Shown: in pieces, positions 42,860 through 55,381 of the stretch
Position numbering within the stretch: position 1 is the stretch's first letter
How the letters are laid out: each line of letters opens with the position of its first letter
Notes under the pieces: model-generated
Told to the model about the DNA's origin: nothing
Seen by the model: only the letters and a program-made list of their open reading frames with translations
The model's database searches: none
Translations under genes and position numbers: made by a program
Assembly: GCF_964355755.1 (NCBI RefSeq)
Contig: NC_092672.1
Span: 14,938,501-15,002,500, forward strand
Reading direction: 5' to 3'
DNA from: Antedon mediterranea
Lineage: Eukaryota; Echinodermata; Crinoidea; Comatulida; Antedonidae
DNA: 64,000 bases

Positions 42860-43845
42860 TAATGTACCGTACGTACAGTGTACAAGGCGGAAATGCAGTC
42901 ATTTTAAAAAGAACAATAATTGTTAGGCCCTAATTTTTAAAATAATAAATGATAATCTTAATAGCCACAAAGAAAATATAACACTGGACTACATTCAAAA
43001 TTAAATCAATTGTGTGTAAATTCGGATTATTATGTTTTTATATGAGATTTGTCGATATGTTCCAGTGTTTAAACGTTTTAAACCATAGAGAGTTAAGTTC
43101 CATGTGTGCGCTTGCAATAGTGATTTGATTGACCGCACCGGGGTGATCGGTGTAGTGTAAATGGGGGAAACTCGAGTTCACAAAAACACGTGTAAGAGGC
43201 CTATAGACGTTTCAGAAAAGATGGTTATTACTTAATATACGTCTGCTTTCCTGGCCATGGACAACGATCGTATGTGTTTTGTCCGTTTTATTGACACACA
43301 TAACACTTGCGTGTTTCTTAAACAGGGTAATCTCCGTCAGAAAAACGTACTGTTAGAGGAAACTGCTGCACGGTCATAGAAGGCGCAGTGCACACCAAAC
43401 ATCATGCAGTACACACCAATCGTCAAATTGCGTACCTTTCGACAAAATCGATTATCACGTGAAGTTTATTAGACGGCTGTAAAACTAAGGCTATTCAAAC
43501 TTTATACTACAGCAACTCTAGTTTGGGTTCCAGGCGGAGCTTTGTGTTAATAGGCCCTATTAGTAAAAAGATAAATATTTTGGCACATGGCGTTTGATAC
43601 GTATACTACTTGAGTACGCAACGCCGATGGTTTATTTCAGTAACTCGCCTTTTAACCATCCGCATAATATGATCATTTTACTAAAAACTAGTTTAAACAA
43701 TATAGACATTAAAAAAAAATCGCGTTATTTGCCTCAACAATAATTATTATACACCTAACAGACATATAGAAATAAAAATAAGGTGATCGAATAATATGTT
43801 GTTAACGACATGGTTATAGGCCTATCTGCCACAGTATCGGTGATA
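42860..43845. other. No gene recognised
   Basis: No open frame, RNA gene or named repeat was identified in this AT-rich stretch. Confidence 0.4.
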
Positions 43846-43847
43846 AA

Positions 43848-44198
43848 AATGAATACGCTGGCTTTACGGGCTATAGGCCTATACATTGTAAACATTATAA
43901 ATGAATACGCTGGCTTTACGGGCTATAGGCCTACATTGTAAACATTATAAATGAATACGCTGGCTTTACGGGCTATAGGCCTACATTGTAAACATTATAA
44001 ATGAATACGCTGGCTTTACGGGCTATAGGCCTACATTGTAAACATTATAAATGAATACGCTGGCTTTACGGGCTATAGGCCTACATTGTAAACATTATAA
44101 ATGAATACGCTGGCTTTACGGGCTATAGGCCTACATTGTAAACATTATAAATGAATACGCTGGCTTTACGGGCTATAGGCCTACATTGTAAACATTAT
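43848..44198. repeat. 50-bp minisatellite, seven copies
   Basis: The unit starts aatgaatacgctggctttac and continues gggctataggcctacattgt aaacattata. Unit 1 is 52 bp (an extra 'ta'); units 2-7 are 50 bp and look identical. Each unit contains the TAGGCCTA word that is frequent elsewhere in the window. Confidence 0.95.
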
Positions 44199-44292
44199 TG
44201 TTATATTACGGATATTACATAAATTGTTCTCTTGAACGTACGTAAATCTTCTAATTGTAACCCTGTGTTATTATTCTTTGATTGTTTTTTAG

Positions 44293-44650
44293 GGTGGGTT
44301 ACTATTAAAAGGGGAGGAATGTTGCTATTAGAGTAGTAGATTACTATTACTAATCTTAAATTAGGCACCTGGAAATAGTAATCCACACCAACTTTTCCGG
44401 TCAGCAACTCATAGCAAAATAATAAAACAGTACGACCGTACGATCGAATAAACAAATTAGTTTGAACTCAATAACACTCAATCCTCCCCCACTCCCGAGA
44501 CATTATCTCCTTATTTTCAAAATACGACTGTCATAAACGACCAGTTTTTGTGACTTTAATAGTAACCCCCATGGGTTACTATTAGTTATTATTATAGATT
44601 GACTTAGGCCTATAAGGGGGGTTACTATTATAAGATTTAGGCCTACGGTA
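44293..44650. repeat. GGGTTACTATTA inverted-repeat region
   Basis: GGGTTACTATTAAA (44293) and TTTAATAGTAACCC (about 44555-44570) are perfect inverted copies about 260 bp apart. A further copy lies at 44574 and another at 44622. It may be a small MITE, or a cluster of one word. Confidence 0.4.
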
Positions 44651-45025
44651 ATTGTTTGCATAATACAAGATACAGGCGTAATGTTCTCAATATTAATTAC
44701 ACAGTACACATAAGGTTAACATATTATATGCCTAAATAATATTTAAACGTGTTTCGAAATGACATATTTGAAAGAAACATATCCTTCTCCGAGACTTTTA
44801 AGATAAAAATAAACAATTCAATTATTGATAATAAATATTTATTACCCAAATAAAAAATATCCACATAAATTAAATAATCTAGTTCCCAAAAACATAAATT
44901 TAATCCATAAAAAAACGAAGAAAATGTATATCCCGCTCGCATACATGCCGCTGAGTCCATACAAAATAGCACGACTGCAATAAAACGTGACTGATTTCAA
45001 ACGCGACCGACGCTATTCAATTCAC

Positions 45026-45125
45026 ATTTATTTACTCATCCTTAATACAGTTTTATAGCATAAATGATGGCAAGGATCCTGCATAGAGAAGTTTACACTT
45101 CTGTTTTCGCAGGACCCTTTTACAT
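45026..45125 (-). repeat. Probable LINE 3' end with stable hairpin
   Basis: AAGGaTCCTGC pairs with GCAGGAcCCTT, with an inner AGAAGT/ACTTCT stem (about 45074-45119). On the minus strand it is followed by 'gagtaaataaatg'. The hairpin plus AAATA tail resembles other retroelement ends in the window. Confidence 0.4.
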
Positions 45126-45234
45126 AAAAAACATAAAACAATAAACACAACATAGCCTAATAGATGCAAAATAAAAAAACATTTCCTATATACATTTTAG
45201 AGTTGTTCATCAGCAAAATAAGTTAACATGAATA

Positions 45235-45771
45235 TATTCAACACGTCTATGTAATGAGATTTTAATTGCGAAAAAGGCTACTTGACTGAACCCTAAAATG
45301 TTGGACGTGTCCCCAGGGCTTTGACCTCTCGTTAATCTAGTATATTGTGATTTTGTTTGCATATTTTAACCGATTTAGCGTTTAACAATAACATTAACGC
45401 TAATTAAATATTGACATTTGGCAAAATGAAGCATAGTTTTATCATATTTTGAATTTTTTTTTTTAATTTTTAATATAACATATAATAGATAATAATAATT
45501 CCAAGTTGTGTTGCCTACTGATAACTAATAAAAACTATGTTAACTTTAGCCAAATTATGTCAACATTTCATTTAGGGTTCTAAATCGGTTAAAATATATA
45601 AAAAAGGCACATACTCAATTTGGCCCAAATTTTAACAGCACAGATATTTAACGGGAGGTCAAAAAATACCCTAGGGACATTTCCAACACGCCAACAGCAA
45701 CAGGGAATCCACCAATTAGGATTCCGCCAAGTACTTTTTTCGCAATTAAAATTTCGTAGGCGTGTTGAATA
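45235..45771. mobile_element. 537-bp foldback element
   Basis: The arms mirror each other over most of the length: TATTCAACACG, 'ttttaattgcgaaaaa', 'ggacgtgtccccaggg', 'ttaacg.gaggtca' and 'aaccgattta' at the left all recur inverted at the right, ending CGTGTTGAATA. It is non-coding. Confidence 0.7.
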
Positions 45772-45847
45772 TGCCTGGTGTTAGCGTGATTTGTTGTCTA
45801 CTGCCCTCATTTTCCTTGTTCTTAATGCAGTATTTTTGTTTGATAAA

Positions 45848-45961
45848 ATGGAAGTTTCTACAACATTAATAGTTTGTTGTTTTACTTTTCTACTATCAAA
45901 CTGTGATAACATACACTTTTCGAAAAATTCATCAAGAAAGGATTGTATATCGCAAAATAAG
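45848..45961 (+). CDS. Candidate signal-peptide first exon (hypothetical)
   Basis: ATG in a good context (aaaATGG) opens 38 codons with a hydrophobic leader (MEVSTTLIVCCFTFLLSNC) typical of a secreted or membrane protein. They end at AAG followed by GTAAAC, a plausible donor in phase 0. A possible second exon at 46169-46294, after tctgacag, stays in frame for 41 more residues and contains a second hydrophobic stretch before TAA. No homology is recognised. It may be chance; the foldback element ends only 77 bp upstream. Confidence 0.25.
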
Positions 45962-46324
45962 GTAAACTAACCATTTTCAGTGTAGGCTTAAGTAGATTGA
46001 ATTATGTTGTAATTTAAAGTTCCCACTTTCAACTCTAGTACAGTATTTTAGTTAGAAACCAGGTAGATCCAGGTATGCACACCATGCACGGGAGACCTCT
46101 ACTGTCAAATTTGATAATGAGGGTCTTGGTTTCTGAATAAATGCCTGGTATTATTTCTTGTCTGACAGATTACAAGACCTCCCAATTTCTTGATAAACGA
46201 ACGTGGGAGTTTCTTGATATTTTGTGTTAACTTTATTACTTTGTTTACTTTGATACTGATCAATCATGGAGGTATAAAATTACATCCAATTTAATAGTAA
46301 TACCCCTGAGGCTCTGTCTGTCAC

Positions 46325-46500
46325 ACCAAAATCAGTCCGGGCCAAAATCGGTCCGACAGACCAGTTTTGGCTGCCAAAATCAGTCCGGGGGACCATTTAT
46401 GGCTGCCAAAACCTGTCCGGCCGGACCAATTTTGGCCGCCAAAACTCGGTCTGGGCAGTACTGTAGGACTGTTTTTGGCCGCCAAATATGGTCTGGTCTT
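46325..46500. repeat. Short 'tttggc(c/t)gccaaaa' repeat cluster
   Basis: About five units of 30-36 bp share ggc(c/t)gccaaaa and (c/g)gtccg(g/a). They lie mostly on one strand and are internally palindromic. Frames over it are repeat artefacts. Confidence 0.6.
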
Positions 46501-46509
46501 ACAAATATA

Positions 46510-48140
46510 TGGTGCGCAAAATGAGTCATAATGTATATAGCATTTTAAAAAACCATACCATATTTGTCGTGACACCTCCATGGATCAATGTTTTATTTAG
46601 GTTACTAATCAGAATGGTAAAATTGAAATATAATTTATTATCATCTCAGTTCAATTTCTCCCAATTTTTTATTTAAAAAAAAATATCCTAATTTATGATA
46701 AAACATATTTTGCAAAAAAGTAAAATTGTACATTTAGACAGTTAGGCCGCTATTTACACTTTTGATCAAGGTGTGAAGACTATCAGCCAATCAAATATTC
46801 CATTGGATCATTGTAGGCCTAGTCTACTTGTTGAGCAAAGGCGCTTTAAACATATAATACAGTCAAATCTGAACTTTGACTACTAGGCTTAGGCAATCTA
46901 ACATCAGGACGCTGAGCTCGGCCAGAGAGTTTACTTTTTTTTTCAAAACGATTAGTCTCTGCCCTTAAACGCTTGGCCACTTCCTTCCTCAAAATGTTTA
47001 GTAACAGACACCAGTGGACCAGTACCAAAATGGTACCATTTTCATAATTCGTACACTTATTGATAGCATGCTTTAATCAAAAAACCCTTCCCATTTTCAA
47101 TATAAATTAATGTTATACAATTATGTATAAAAGGCACTTTTTTAGGTAAACATTACAATAAAGTGAGTATTTAAACATCATGATTTTATGTATTTTAATG
47201 TCAACATTGTCAAAATGAAGGTTAACGGTACCTAGCAAAATTTTAATTCACAGGAAAAAGTAAAAGTTTAAAATAACTGTTCTGAAATCTGAAATATTGT
47301 GTCTACTTTGAACAAATCAATTAAAAATGTTAGATGCCTATTTAAACTTCATATTTCGTAAAACAAATCAGACACATCACTAAGTGCGACCTAATGGGGA
47401 TATGATGAATTTGTCGATATTATTCTTAAATATAGCGAAACCATGTAAAGTATCAACAGTAACATTTTATTTGTATTGACAGTGACAAAATATATTGAAA
47501 TTGAACATGATTTTCATGATTTTAAATAGATGGATTCCACATAGTTTTTAGCCCTCTAATAATGTTGCTCTTTTGGCGTTCCATAGAAATGCAAATATTG
47601 TCAAACATAAAAAAACTTCTGTAAAATCTTATTTATTTATTATTTGTTATTTTTGTATTATTCTTCATAAAAGTAATAATTCTAATGTGTGGTATTCAGG
47701 ATAAATTGATTAACACGTTTAGAGTTAAAATACAAGACAGGTGCGAAAGGGAACTATTGGCAATCTAAGTTCTTGGGGCTTAGGTTTCGTGATCTTAGCG
47801 TCCTGTTGTTAGATTGCCTTGGCCTACACAAGCCTTGCTACGGCTACGGCTAGTAGTAGGTCTATTTCGCTATACATGATCACAGCCCACACGCTGAACC
47901 TTGAATTGAGTTTGCTTAGCTAGTAAAACAAAGCCTAATTTTTAATGGTAATTTGTGTAATGGTTCTCATTGAACCCAATAATAAAGTATTGACAGACAA
48001 CTAGACTGTGTACGGTATATTTTTAAAAATTTAAATAAGCCATAGGCTTAATATATATCACTCAAAAGCTGATTGAAACTACATTTGTGATCTGATTGAC
48101 ATGCAATTTAGACTAAAATAATTAGCTTTACAATGGTATC
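46510..48140. other. No gene recognised; one dispersed repeat
   Basis: Segment 47440-47640 ('tagttttt agccctctaat', 'cttttggcgttccatagaaa') has a diverged direct copy at about 56820-57060. Nothing else was recognised. Confidence 0.4.
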
Positions 48141-48145
48141 ACTAT

Positions 48146-48598
48146 CTAAAAGTGTGCGAGTCGGAAAGTGAGACTTGCGAGTCGGAAAGTGAGAGTTGCG
48201 AGTTGGAAAGTGAGAGTTGCGAGTCGGAATGTGTGAATTGCGAGTCAGAAAATGCGAGTCGAAAAAGTGCGAGTTGCCATTTGGAAAGTGCGAGTTGCGA
48301 GTCGGAAAATGCGAGTTACGGGTTGGAAAATGCAAGTTACGGGTCGGAAAATGCGAGTTGCAAGTCGGAAAATGAGAGTTACGGGTCGCAAAGTGTGAGT
48401 TGGAAAGTGCGAGTTGCGAGTCGGAAAACGCGAGTTACGGGTTGGAAAATGCAAGTTACGGGTCGGAAAATGCGAGTTGCAAGTCGGAAAATGAGAGTTA
48501 CGGGTCGCAAAGTGTGAGTTGGAAAATGTGAGTTGCAAGTCGGAAAATCCGAGTTTTGGGTTGGAAAATGCGAGTTGCGGGTTGGAAAATGACACCAG
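48146..48598. repeat. 'gcgagtcggaaaat' minisatellite with higher-order unit
   Basis: About 30 short units of 14-16 bp are variants of gcgagt(c/t)ggaaa(a/g)t. Inside the array a block of about 119 bp starting at 48297 is repeated almost exactly from 48416, so a higher-order unit has been duplicated. Open frames on both strands reflect the lack of stops in the unit. Confidence 0.9.
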
Positions 48599-48739
48599 TC
48601 CTACCTATTAGACTACTATTTTATATTTGCTTGATCACTTGTTAGTTCCATGTTGATCACGAATGTAAATATTATGTGTGTATTTGTTATTGCTTGTGTT
48701 TTTCTGCCATTGTACTTTGTATGAATGATTAAATAAATC

Positions 48740-51440
48740 TTTCTTTCTTTCTTTCATTTATTTGGCATCTCAATACATAACATTAAAAATACATCAATAA
48801 TATAAATTATCACCTTAAATATTAAAATACATCAAAAAAGCAAATAAAAATGGCGGGATTAATGAAGTCTGACGATGCACGGGAAAACACATAAAGTCGT
48901 TTAAAGTAAAACAACTTAATTCCAATGTGGTCCCTAAAAAGATAGTAATTATAATTTTAACAAAACAAACATTATGAGACGGGGTTCATAAATATATAAG
49001 CAAAACATCTGATATAATGGCACAATAATAATTTATCTATGTTTAATTTTGAAATATTGTTTCAATTCAGTTTTAAATTTAGATGTGTTGGAAATTTGTT
49101 TAATATAGTCAGGAAGGTTATTCCATTCTCTGATTGCATTAAAATAGAATGTATTGCATTCTATGCCTTGGACTTTAGGTACAACGAAATTGAGTTTACT
49201 ACCACGAGTGAAGTGACCATGTAAGTTATTAACTCTACGAAAGTTTTCATTTAGGTATGAAGCACTTCTGCCCATAAATATCTTATGAACTTGGCTAATT
49301 TGCAAGAACTTTACTCGATATTTTACATTTAACAATCCATAATCGTCTAATTGACCTATATGTCTTCTGGGTTCAACTCCTTTTATGAGTCTAACCATTT
49401 CGTTTTGAGCAATTTGTAGTTTTCTTTGGATAGCTTTACTGGTTCCACAGAACCAAGAAGATGCAGCATAATCAAAATCACATTGGATGAGAGCAGAGCA
49501 TAATAGTTTACGATTCTTACAACTTAGTACCTTACGTTGGCGGTACATAAACTTAAGCCTATTATTTATTTTCTTAATGGTTTTACATGCATATTCAGAA
49601 CACGTTAAATTTTGATCTATTTCAATACCCAGATACTTGACACAATTACTAGTGTTGATATTGTTACCGTTTGTTGAGACATTAAAATTTTTAACATTTT
49701 TAGTTTTTCTCTTAGATTAAGAACCAAATAGTATACATTCAGTTTTATCCAGGTTAATTGTTAATTTATTGTCTACAAGCCAATCACACAAGGAGTCTAG
49801 TGTTGACCCTAGCTTCTTAGAAATAATATCTAGATTTTTGTGTGAATAAACAATTGCACTGTCATCAGCGTATAGAAGGAGTTTACAATCAGGATCAATA
49901 CAATACAAATGTTACCATGTCATTAACAAAACATAAGAACAAAAGGGGTCCAAGGATACTTCCTTGAGGAACCCCGCATGTAACAGTACACGATTGAGAG
50001 CAATGATCATCAACAGTTACTATTTGTTTTCTTATTGAAAAGTAAGATTTGAACCATTCAATAGATCCAATACCCATTAATTTAAGCTTATTACATAAAA
50101 TGTCATGATCCACAGTGTCAAAAGCCTTCTTTAAATCGACCAACACCATACCCAAGAAATTTCCCTTAGAAGTTTGGGTTTTGAGGGAATCAACCAAGTC
50201 TATCAAACATGTGTCAGTAGAGAAGGCAGCTCAAAATCCAGATTGATATTTATACAATACATTGTTTTCAGTAAGGTATTTTTCGATTTGAATAAAAACA
50301 GCCTTCTCTAAAATTGTAGACATTGTACTGAGTATACTTATAGGGCTTATAGGGTTCTACCTTTTTTATAAAGAGGTATGACCTTGGCCTTTTTCATGTC
50401 TTCTGGGACAGTACTGGTACTAATTGATAAATTAATTATGTAGGTAATGGGAACTTTTAGAATTTCACCCCCATCTTTTATGAAGCGGGGAGGTATCTTA
50501 TCAACACCCGTGCCTTTTGACGCATTAAGTTTGTTTAATTCACTATATATAAAGTCTTCGTCCACTGAGTTGAGCATAAAGTTATTGCCACTAACGGTTC
50601 TATATCTATCCTTAAGTTTGGACGACGTACAGTCATACACATTCTTAGGGGATGGAAGTTTACTGACCAAATTGGCTGCAATAGTAGTAAATATTCGTTG
50701 AAGCAAGAAGCAATTTTGGCTGGGTCGAAACATTTAGTACCTTTGGGCAGGTCAATAACCGTTTTAGCACTATCCTTAGATTTATTACTATAGCCTAATA
50801 ATTTTTTAGGGTTATTTTTATTTTCTTCAGCCTTGTTTAACAAATGATTTGATTTAGCTTTATTTATATCACGCTGTATTTTATTTCTTAGTTTGCGAAA
50901 TTGTATTAATAAGTCGGTATTATTCTTGTTTTTATTATACATATTTAATAATTTATCTCTGGTTTCAATGTCTTGTAATATTTCTCTAGTTATCCATGGT
51001 TCCGTTCTTTGTTTCATCCTAATGTTTTTAAGGGGGGCAATGGAATCAATAGCAGCCAAAAGTAATGCATTAAATTTATACAGAGCTTCATTTACATCTC
51101 CGATAGAGGTAACTACTGACCAATCGATATCTATTAGTATGTTTCTAAATTGATCAACTAAATTGATAGTTTAGTGATCTGATATATACATTTTTATGTC
51201 CATTGAACTTAAGTTTAATAGTTTTCCGTGTACAAAATGTCATTAAGTGATCGCTTAGACCTGTTGCAATTGTACCCGATTGGCTTATCTTATTCTCATT
51301 ATTACATAATATATGATCGAGGCATGAAGCAACTGTAGGGCATATCCTAGTTGGTTCAGTTAGTTTATTACTTAAACTAAACATATTTAGAATTTGAATA
51401 TGAATCAAATCTGAATCTGAATCTAAACAAAATTATGTGG
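48740..51440 (-). mobile_element. Degenerate LINE (jockey/CR1-like), endonuclease tail to 3' end
   Basis: Minus-strand segments follow ORF2 order. The endonuclease end is at 51154-51408 (CLDHILCNN, TGLSDHLM). The linker is at about 50700-51059 (APLKNIRMKQRTEPWITREI). RT begins at 50347-50733 (NASKGTGVDKIPPRFIKDGG, KKAKVIPLYKKG). At 49895-50206 are FDTVDHDIL and GVPQGSILGPLLFL, and at 49717-49908 the YADDSAIV catalytic box and LTINLDKTECILFGS. The C-terminal domain is at 49033-49548 (ALIQCDFDYAASSWF, FYFNAIREWNNLPDYI). At least five frame breaks separate them. The 3' UTR ends at a (TTTC)n run near 48740. It is 5'-truncated and dead. Confidence 0.9.
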
Positions 51441-51444
51441 GTTA

Positions 51445-52690
51445 GTATTGTGGATGTTCGAACAAAATGGTTTTTGCAAATTTCTTGAGCATGTGATATG
51501 ATGACACAATTAATCATTAAATATGATCTGCATTTTTGCTCGTATGTGCGACCAGTGCGACATGATACAACCCACCCAGGTAGGAAAGAAGAACTTGTTT
51601 GTTTAATAACGAACACGGTTAGCATGCATACCTGTACAGCGAGATAGCTGAACGTCAAACTATCAGGTTTTCAATTTTAAAGTACAGTTCGCGTCAGCGA
51701 TATGATATTTTCAAAAATTAAATACAATACTGTATTAATCAGATAATTGTGTGCTAATTATGTTTGAAATTATTTTGAATTAGAATGCAATTCTGCAAGT
51801 AGTAAAAACAAGTATATTTTGAAGGTAACATATAAATAAAAACGTTTTGTCACATGTTTTTGTGTCTTGTTGTGCTTAAGTGTAGCTTAAATTTTTCTTT
51901 CTTTCTCGTTATTTATTTATTTACTAATATTATTTTTTATTTTTTTATTTAGTTATTTATTGAATACTTTTGAAACTTTATTTTTTTCTGGTGGAACTTT
52001 AGCCTTAAAGCCCTCTGGGCTTATTTAAGTTTCTCCAGTATAAAAAGTGCATTATACTTGAACTTTTTTCTTGCTTATGAAGGTTTTTTATATAATAATG
52101 GTATGCAGTATAAACATTAAAAATAAATGAGAAACATGGTGTTCTTTTATTATTTTATAAGCATAAAATAAACATGAAATGTCTTGTATGTGCACAGCCG
52201 AAAAAAAGTGTATTTGGCGTTTTATTGATTTGTGTTATAGACACAGTTATTACTGTAATCATTGTATACTAAATTACATTGAGTTATTAACCTGGCTGTA
52301 GGGTATATCTAAGGTTAACAGACCACCAACAAATCACAGTACACAACACAACACTATCGAGTCATTTCCGGAGTACCGCAATACCAAATGTTCATTTTGT
52401 TTGAAGTGTTTTTCGATCAAAGTTTATTATTAGTTAGTCGAAAAAGATTTGTACAGTATTTAGGAAGGATTTATTTAAATTTATATTATGTAACATTTGT
52501 TATTAAATGTGATGTGATGCTCTAGCCTGTTAAACAGTATGTAAGCATCTATTTTTTCAAACATTTTCTGAGGCTCGGGAGGGGACACACAATCCCACCA
52601 CCGCTCGGTGCTACGCTTTAAACAGATTTGAACAATTACCGTGGAATCTCTCTTACATCTTGTGTTTAATTGCAATGAATGTATCAAACT
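51445..52690. other. No gene recognised; possible retroelement 3' tail
   Basis: At 51890-52050 T-rich 'ttatttatttatt' sequence precedes an 'agccttaaagccctctgggctta' hairpin-like word. On the minus strand this looks like a LINE 3' end. No coding segment is attached to it. Confidence 0.35.
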
Positions 52691-54175
52691 ACAGAGTGAT
52701 ACTGCACTGACTGAAGTCTAGGGTGGTTTCAGGAAGGGTCATACTGTAGGTGTGAAGACCATGTTTTTAGTAATCAAAAGTATAACTACTTTAAAAAAAA
52801 GGAGGAAAAAAAACACCTACATGGCTTTCCTGGACTTCCAAAAGGGATTTGATTCCATTTAGAGAGATAGGCTCCTGAAAGCCATATGGAGGAATGAGAA
52901 GGCATTTGTGGAGAATTATTGATAACATGTACAGTATGCAAATGTCAAAGGGAAAGTAACATTTGGTGATAATGTAACTGATGAATTTTCAATTGAACAA
53001 GGAGTTGGAAAAGGATGTCTGTTATCTCCTATTCTGTTTTATGAAATGATATAGGAGTACATATTAATAATATATGGCACTTAGGAGACCTTTTCTGGGC
53101 AAATGATATTGTGCTATTATCTGAAAATGAGCAACAAAATCAAATGTACTTGTTGCAGATAAGAAAATTACATTGGGTCTGTTTCTGCTGCATAACGCAA
53201 TTTAACCGGTTATTTTAAAATAGATAACAATAACCAGACCGCGTTTCTGCTCAATTTGTGCTCCGAAATAACCGGTTAAATCTATGGGTGGTCGTCCAGC
53301 AAAACGTCATCATTACCCAAAATGCAATACACTCAGACGGAAGTAGTAAGTTGGCTGTTTGTTTACATCGACGTCGTCAGTACACACATGTGTATATCGC
53401 CGAACAGCTCAAAAATGTTAAAATAATAAAATGTTGTCTCCATTTCTACAAGTTTTATTTTTTGTAAAGCTTACTTACCATCGCTAATAAAATTAATTCT
53501 CATGGCGCCTTCAATAACATGGGGAGGGTTGTGCAGCGCCCAATCGCCTAGGATAATTTGTATCTAGCCTAATTCCTCAACAAATGCGATGACATACGGC
53601 CCTTCCCATGTGAACGACTGTTGTCTTTCGCGAGCGCGGTCCTACAAAACACCAACCGGAAACAAAAACGAGACTCAGAATGTTGCAATACCTACCAAAC
53701 GAGAGTAGATAATTGTTAATTAATTATGAAAACCCAACTTTTATAGCAAAAATCCTCCGAATTTATGTTAAAAACGACGAGTTTAGCCACAAAAACTTAA
53801 ATCAAATGAGAGTATCCAAGTCATAGAATATCGCACGTACATAGTGCCTTTAATAGAATAATGAGTATTGAACATATTTCGTGAATTTATGTACTAACAT
53901 AAATAATAACACATTTCTATGCTTAATAAAATCATATTTAATATATTATCAAAGGCTCTGATAACCTTTGTTTTCGGTCGATGTGATGTTTTTCTAAAAA
54001 ATGATATTATGTAAAACGATCAAAGTAAGATTGTTCATTGTTCTCCTATTAAAGGCACTAAGGGCGGGCCATAAATACGCTCGTTTGGATTCAGTTTTTG
54101 TTGCTAAATTCATTGCTTATAACATAAATTCGGATGATTTTTGCTATCCGATTTGGGTTTTCATCATTAATTGAT

Positions 54176-55381
54176 TATCCGCACTTGGCGGATAACCCCT
54201 TGTTATTGTCAGGATCTTTTTTTTTTTTTTTTTTTCGATATTCTTCTTTCTTTCCATGAATTTTGTTGAAAGCATATCTCTAATTCTGGCTAACAAATGA
54301 TTGTATAACTTTGTCAAAAGATTGCCCTGTAGCTGTAGATGTGCAAGAAACTTTTTTTTTCAAATTTCGAGTCGCGCAGCGTAAGTTACGCGCGATTTTG
54401 TGAATTTCAATGATTGATCATAGAATAAAAACTAAAAGTCGTTTTGTATTGAAACTTGGTGAACATTTAAGTCATATAATGCGCAAATTTTCTATGGATT
54501 AAAAATGGCATGATTCACAAAAAGTTACGCGCATACGCGCATTTGAAATTTCAAAATGCGAAAAATCAATTTCTAATCAACTTTCTACGCGTTTCATATC
54601 ATTTTGAGCATTTCAAAAATTCCCACGCGTGCGCAATTTTTTTACGCGCGCATGCCCACGTAGCGCAAAAACATAATTTTTTTGCTTGATTTTTGTTTTT
54701 CCTGTCTTTTTTAGTAAATTTACCAACTTTCAAACAATTTCAACTTAAAATCACGTCATACGAGCACGTAGAATTAAACAATTTACGCGCATTTTTGATG
54801 AAAAAGTTCAAAAATTTGTCAAAATTATGCCTTTTTTTAAACAGTCATAGATTCTAAACTACGTGGTGAACTTTTTTATAATTACATATTCTGGTAGTAG
54901 ATGAGTTGCAGATGTCAAATCATGCATCAATATGGCTAACTGGACATTGTGACGTCATCGTATGGCCACTCGAATATAAAATATAGGATTTTTGTCTCTT
55001 TCCTCGTAGCTCGTCACATTTAATATAGCGTATCTCCACTTATTTGTATTCCATTTCCCCCCATTTTTTTATGTTGTCTAGGTCAATCAATTATCTTTCG
55101 CATGATTCACCATTTTAAAAATTGTTATGACGTCATCATGTTCAAAAGCGTCAATAACTTTGGTCACTTATTTTCACCTATTCTGCACTGTATGTAGTAC
55201 GTATACAGTATATAGTGTATACCGTATAATATACTTAGACGTGACACAAAATAGAGGGCACACTAACATTTTTTCAATAGCATAATCGTTTTTCTGCGGC
55301 CAATTTTATAACTTATATCGTGCGCGTGGCTTTTGCGCTGCGGATAACCTAACTCGTACGTAGTGACGAGTTCAAATCTAG
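54176..55381 (+). mobile_element. Candidate Helitron-like element with 3' hairpin and CTAG end
   Basis: The 3' end has a perfect 7-bp stem (AACTCGT 55351-55357 / ACGAGTT 55366-55372, 8-nt loop), then CAAATCTAG (CTAG at 55378-55381) and T. This is the Helitron 3' pattern, and the same end occurs at 23416. The left limit is uncertain; a TTATCCGC..GCGGATAA hairpin at about 54176 echoes 'gcggataac' before the end. No Rep/helicase is seen. Confidence 0.4.
54930..55170. repeat. Dispersed repeat, inverted copy at 59660-59890
   Basis: Shared words in inverted orientation are 'tgacgtcatcgtatggcca', 'aaaatataggatttttg' and 'atctttcgcatga'. The copy at 59660-59890 is diverged. A third, weaker unit occurs at 59470-59540. 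The family is unknown. Confidence 0.6.

Noticed and set aside
43848-44198. CRISPR-like array
   Set aside because: There are no spacers: units are directly adjacent and identical, and the DNA is eukaryotic, so it is a minisatellite.
48152-48595. 121- and 116-codon frames
   Set aside because: They are translations of the gcgagtcggaaaat minisatellite on opposite strands.
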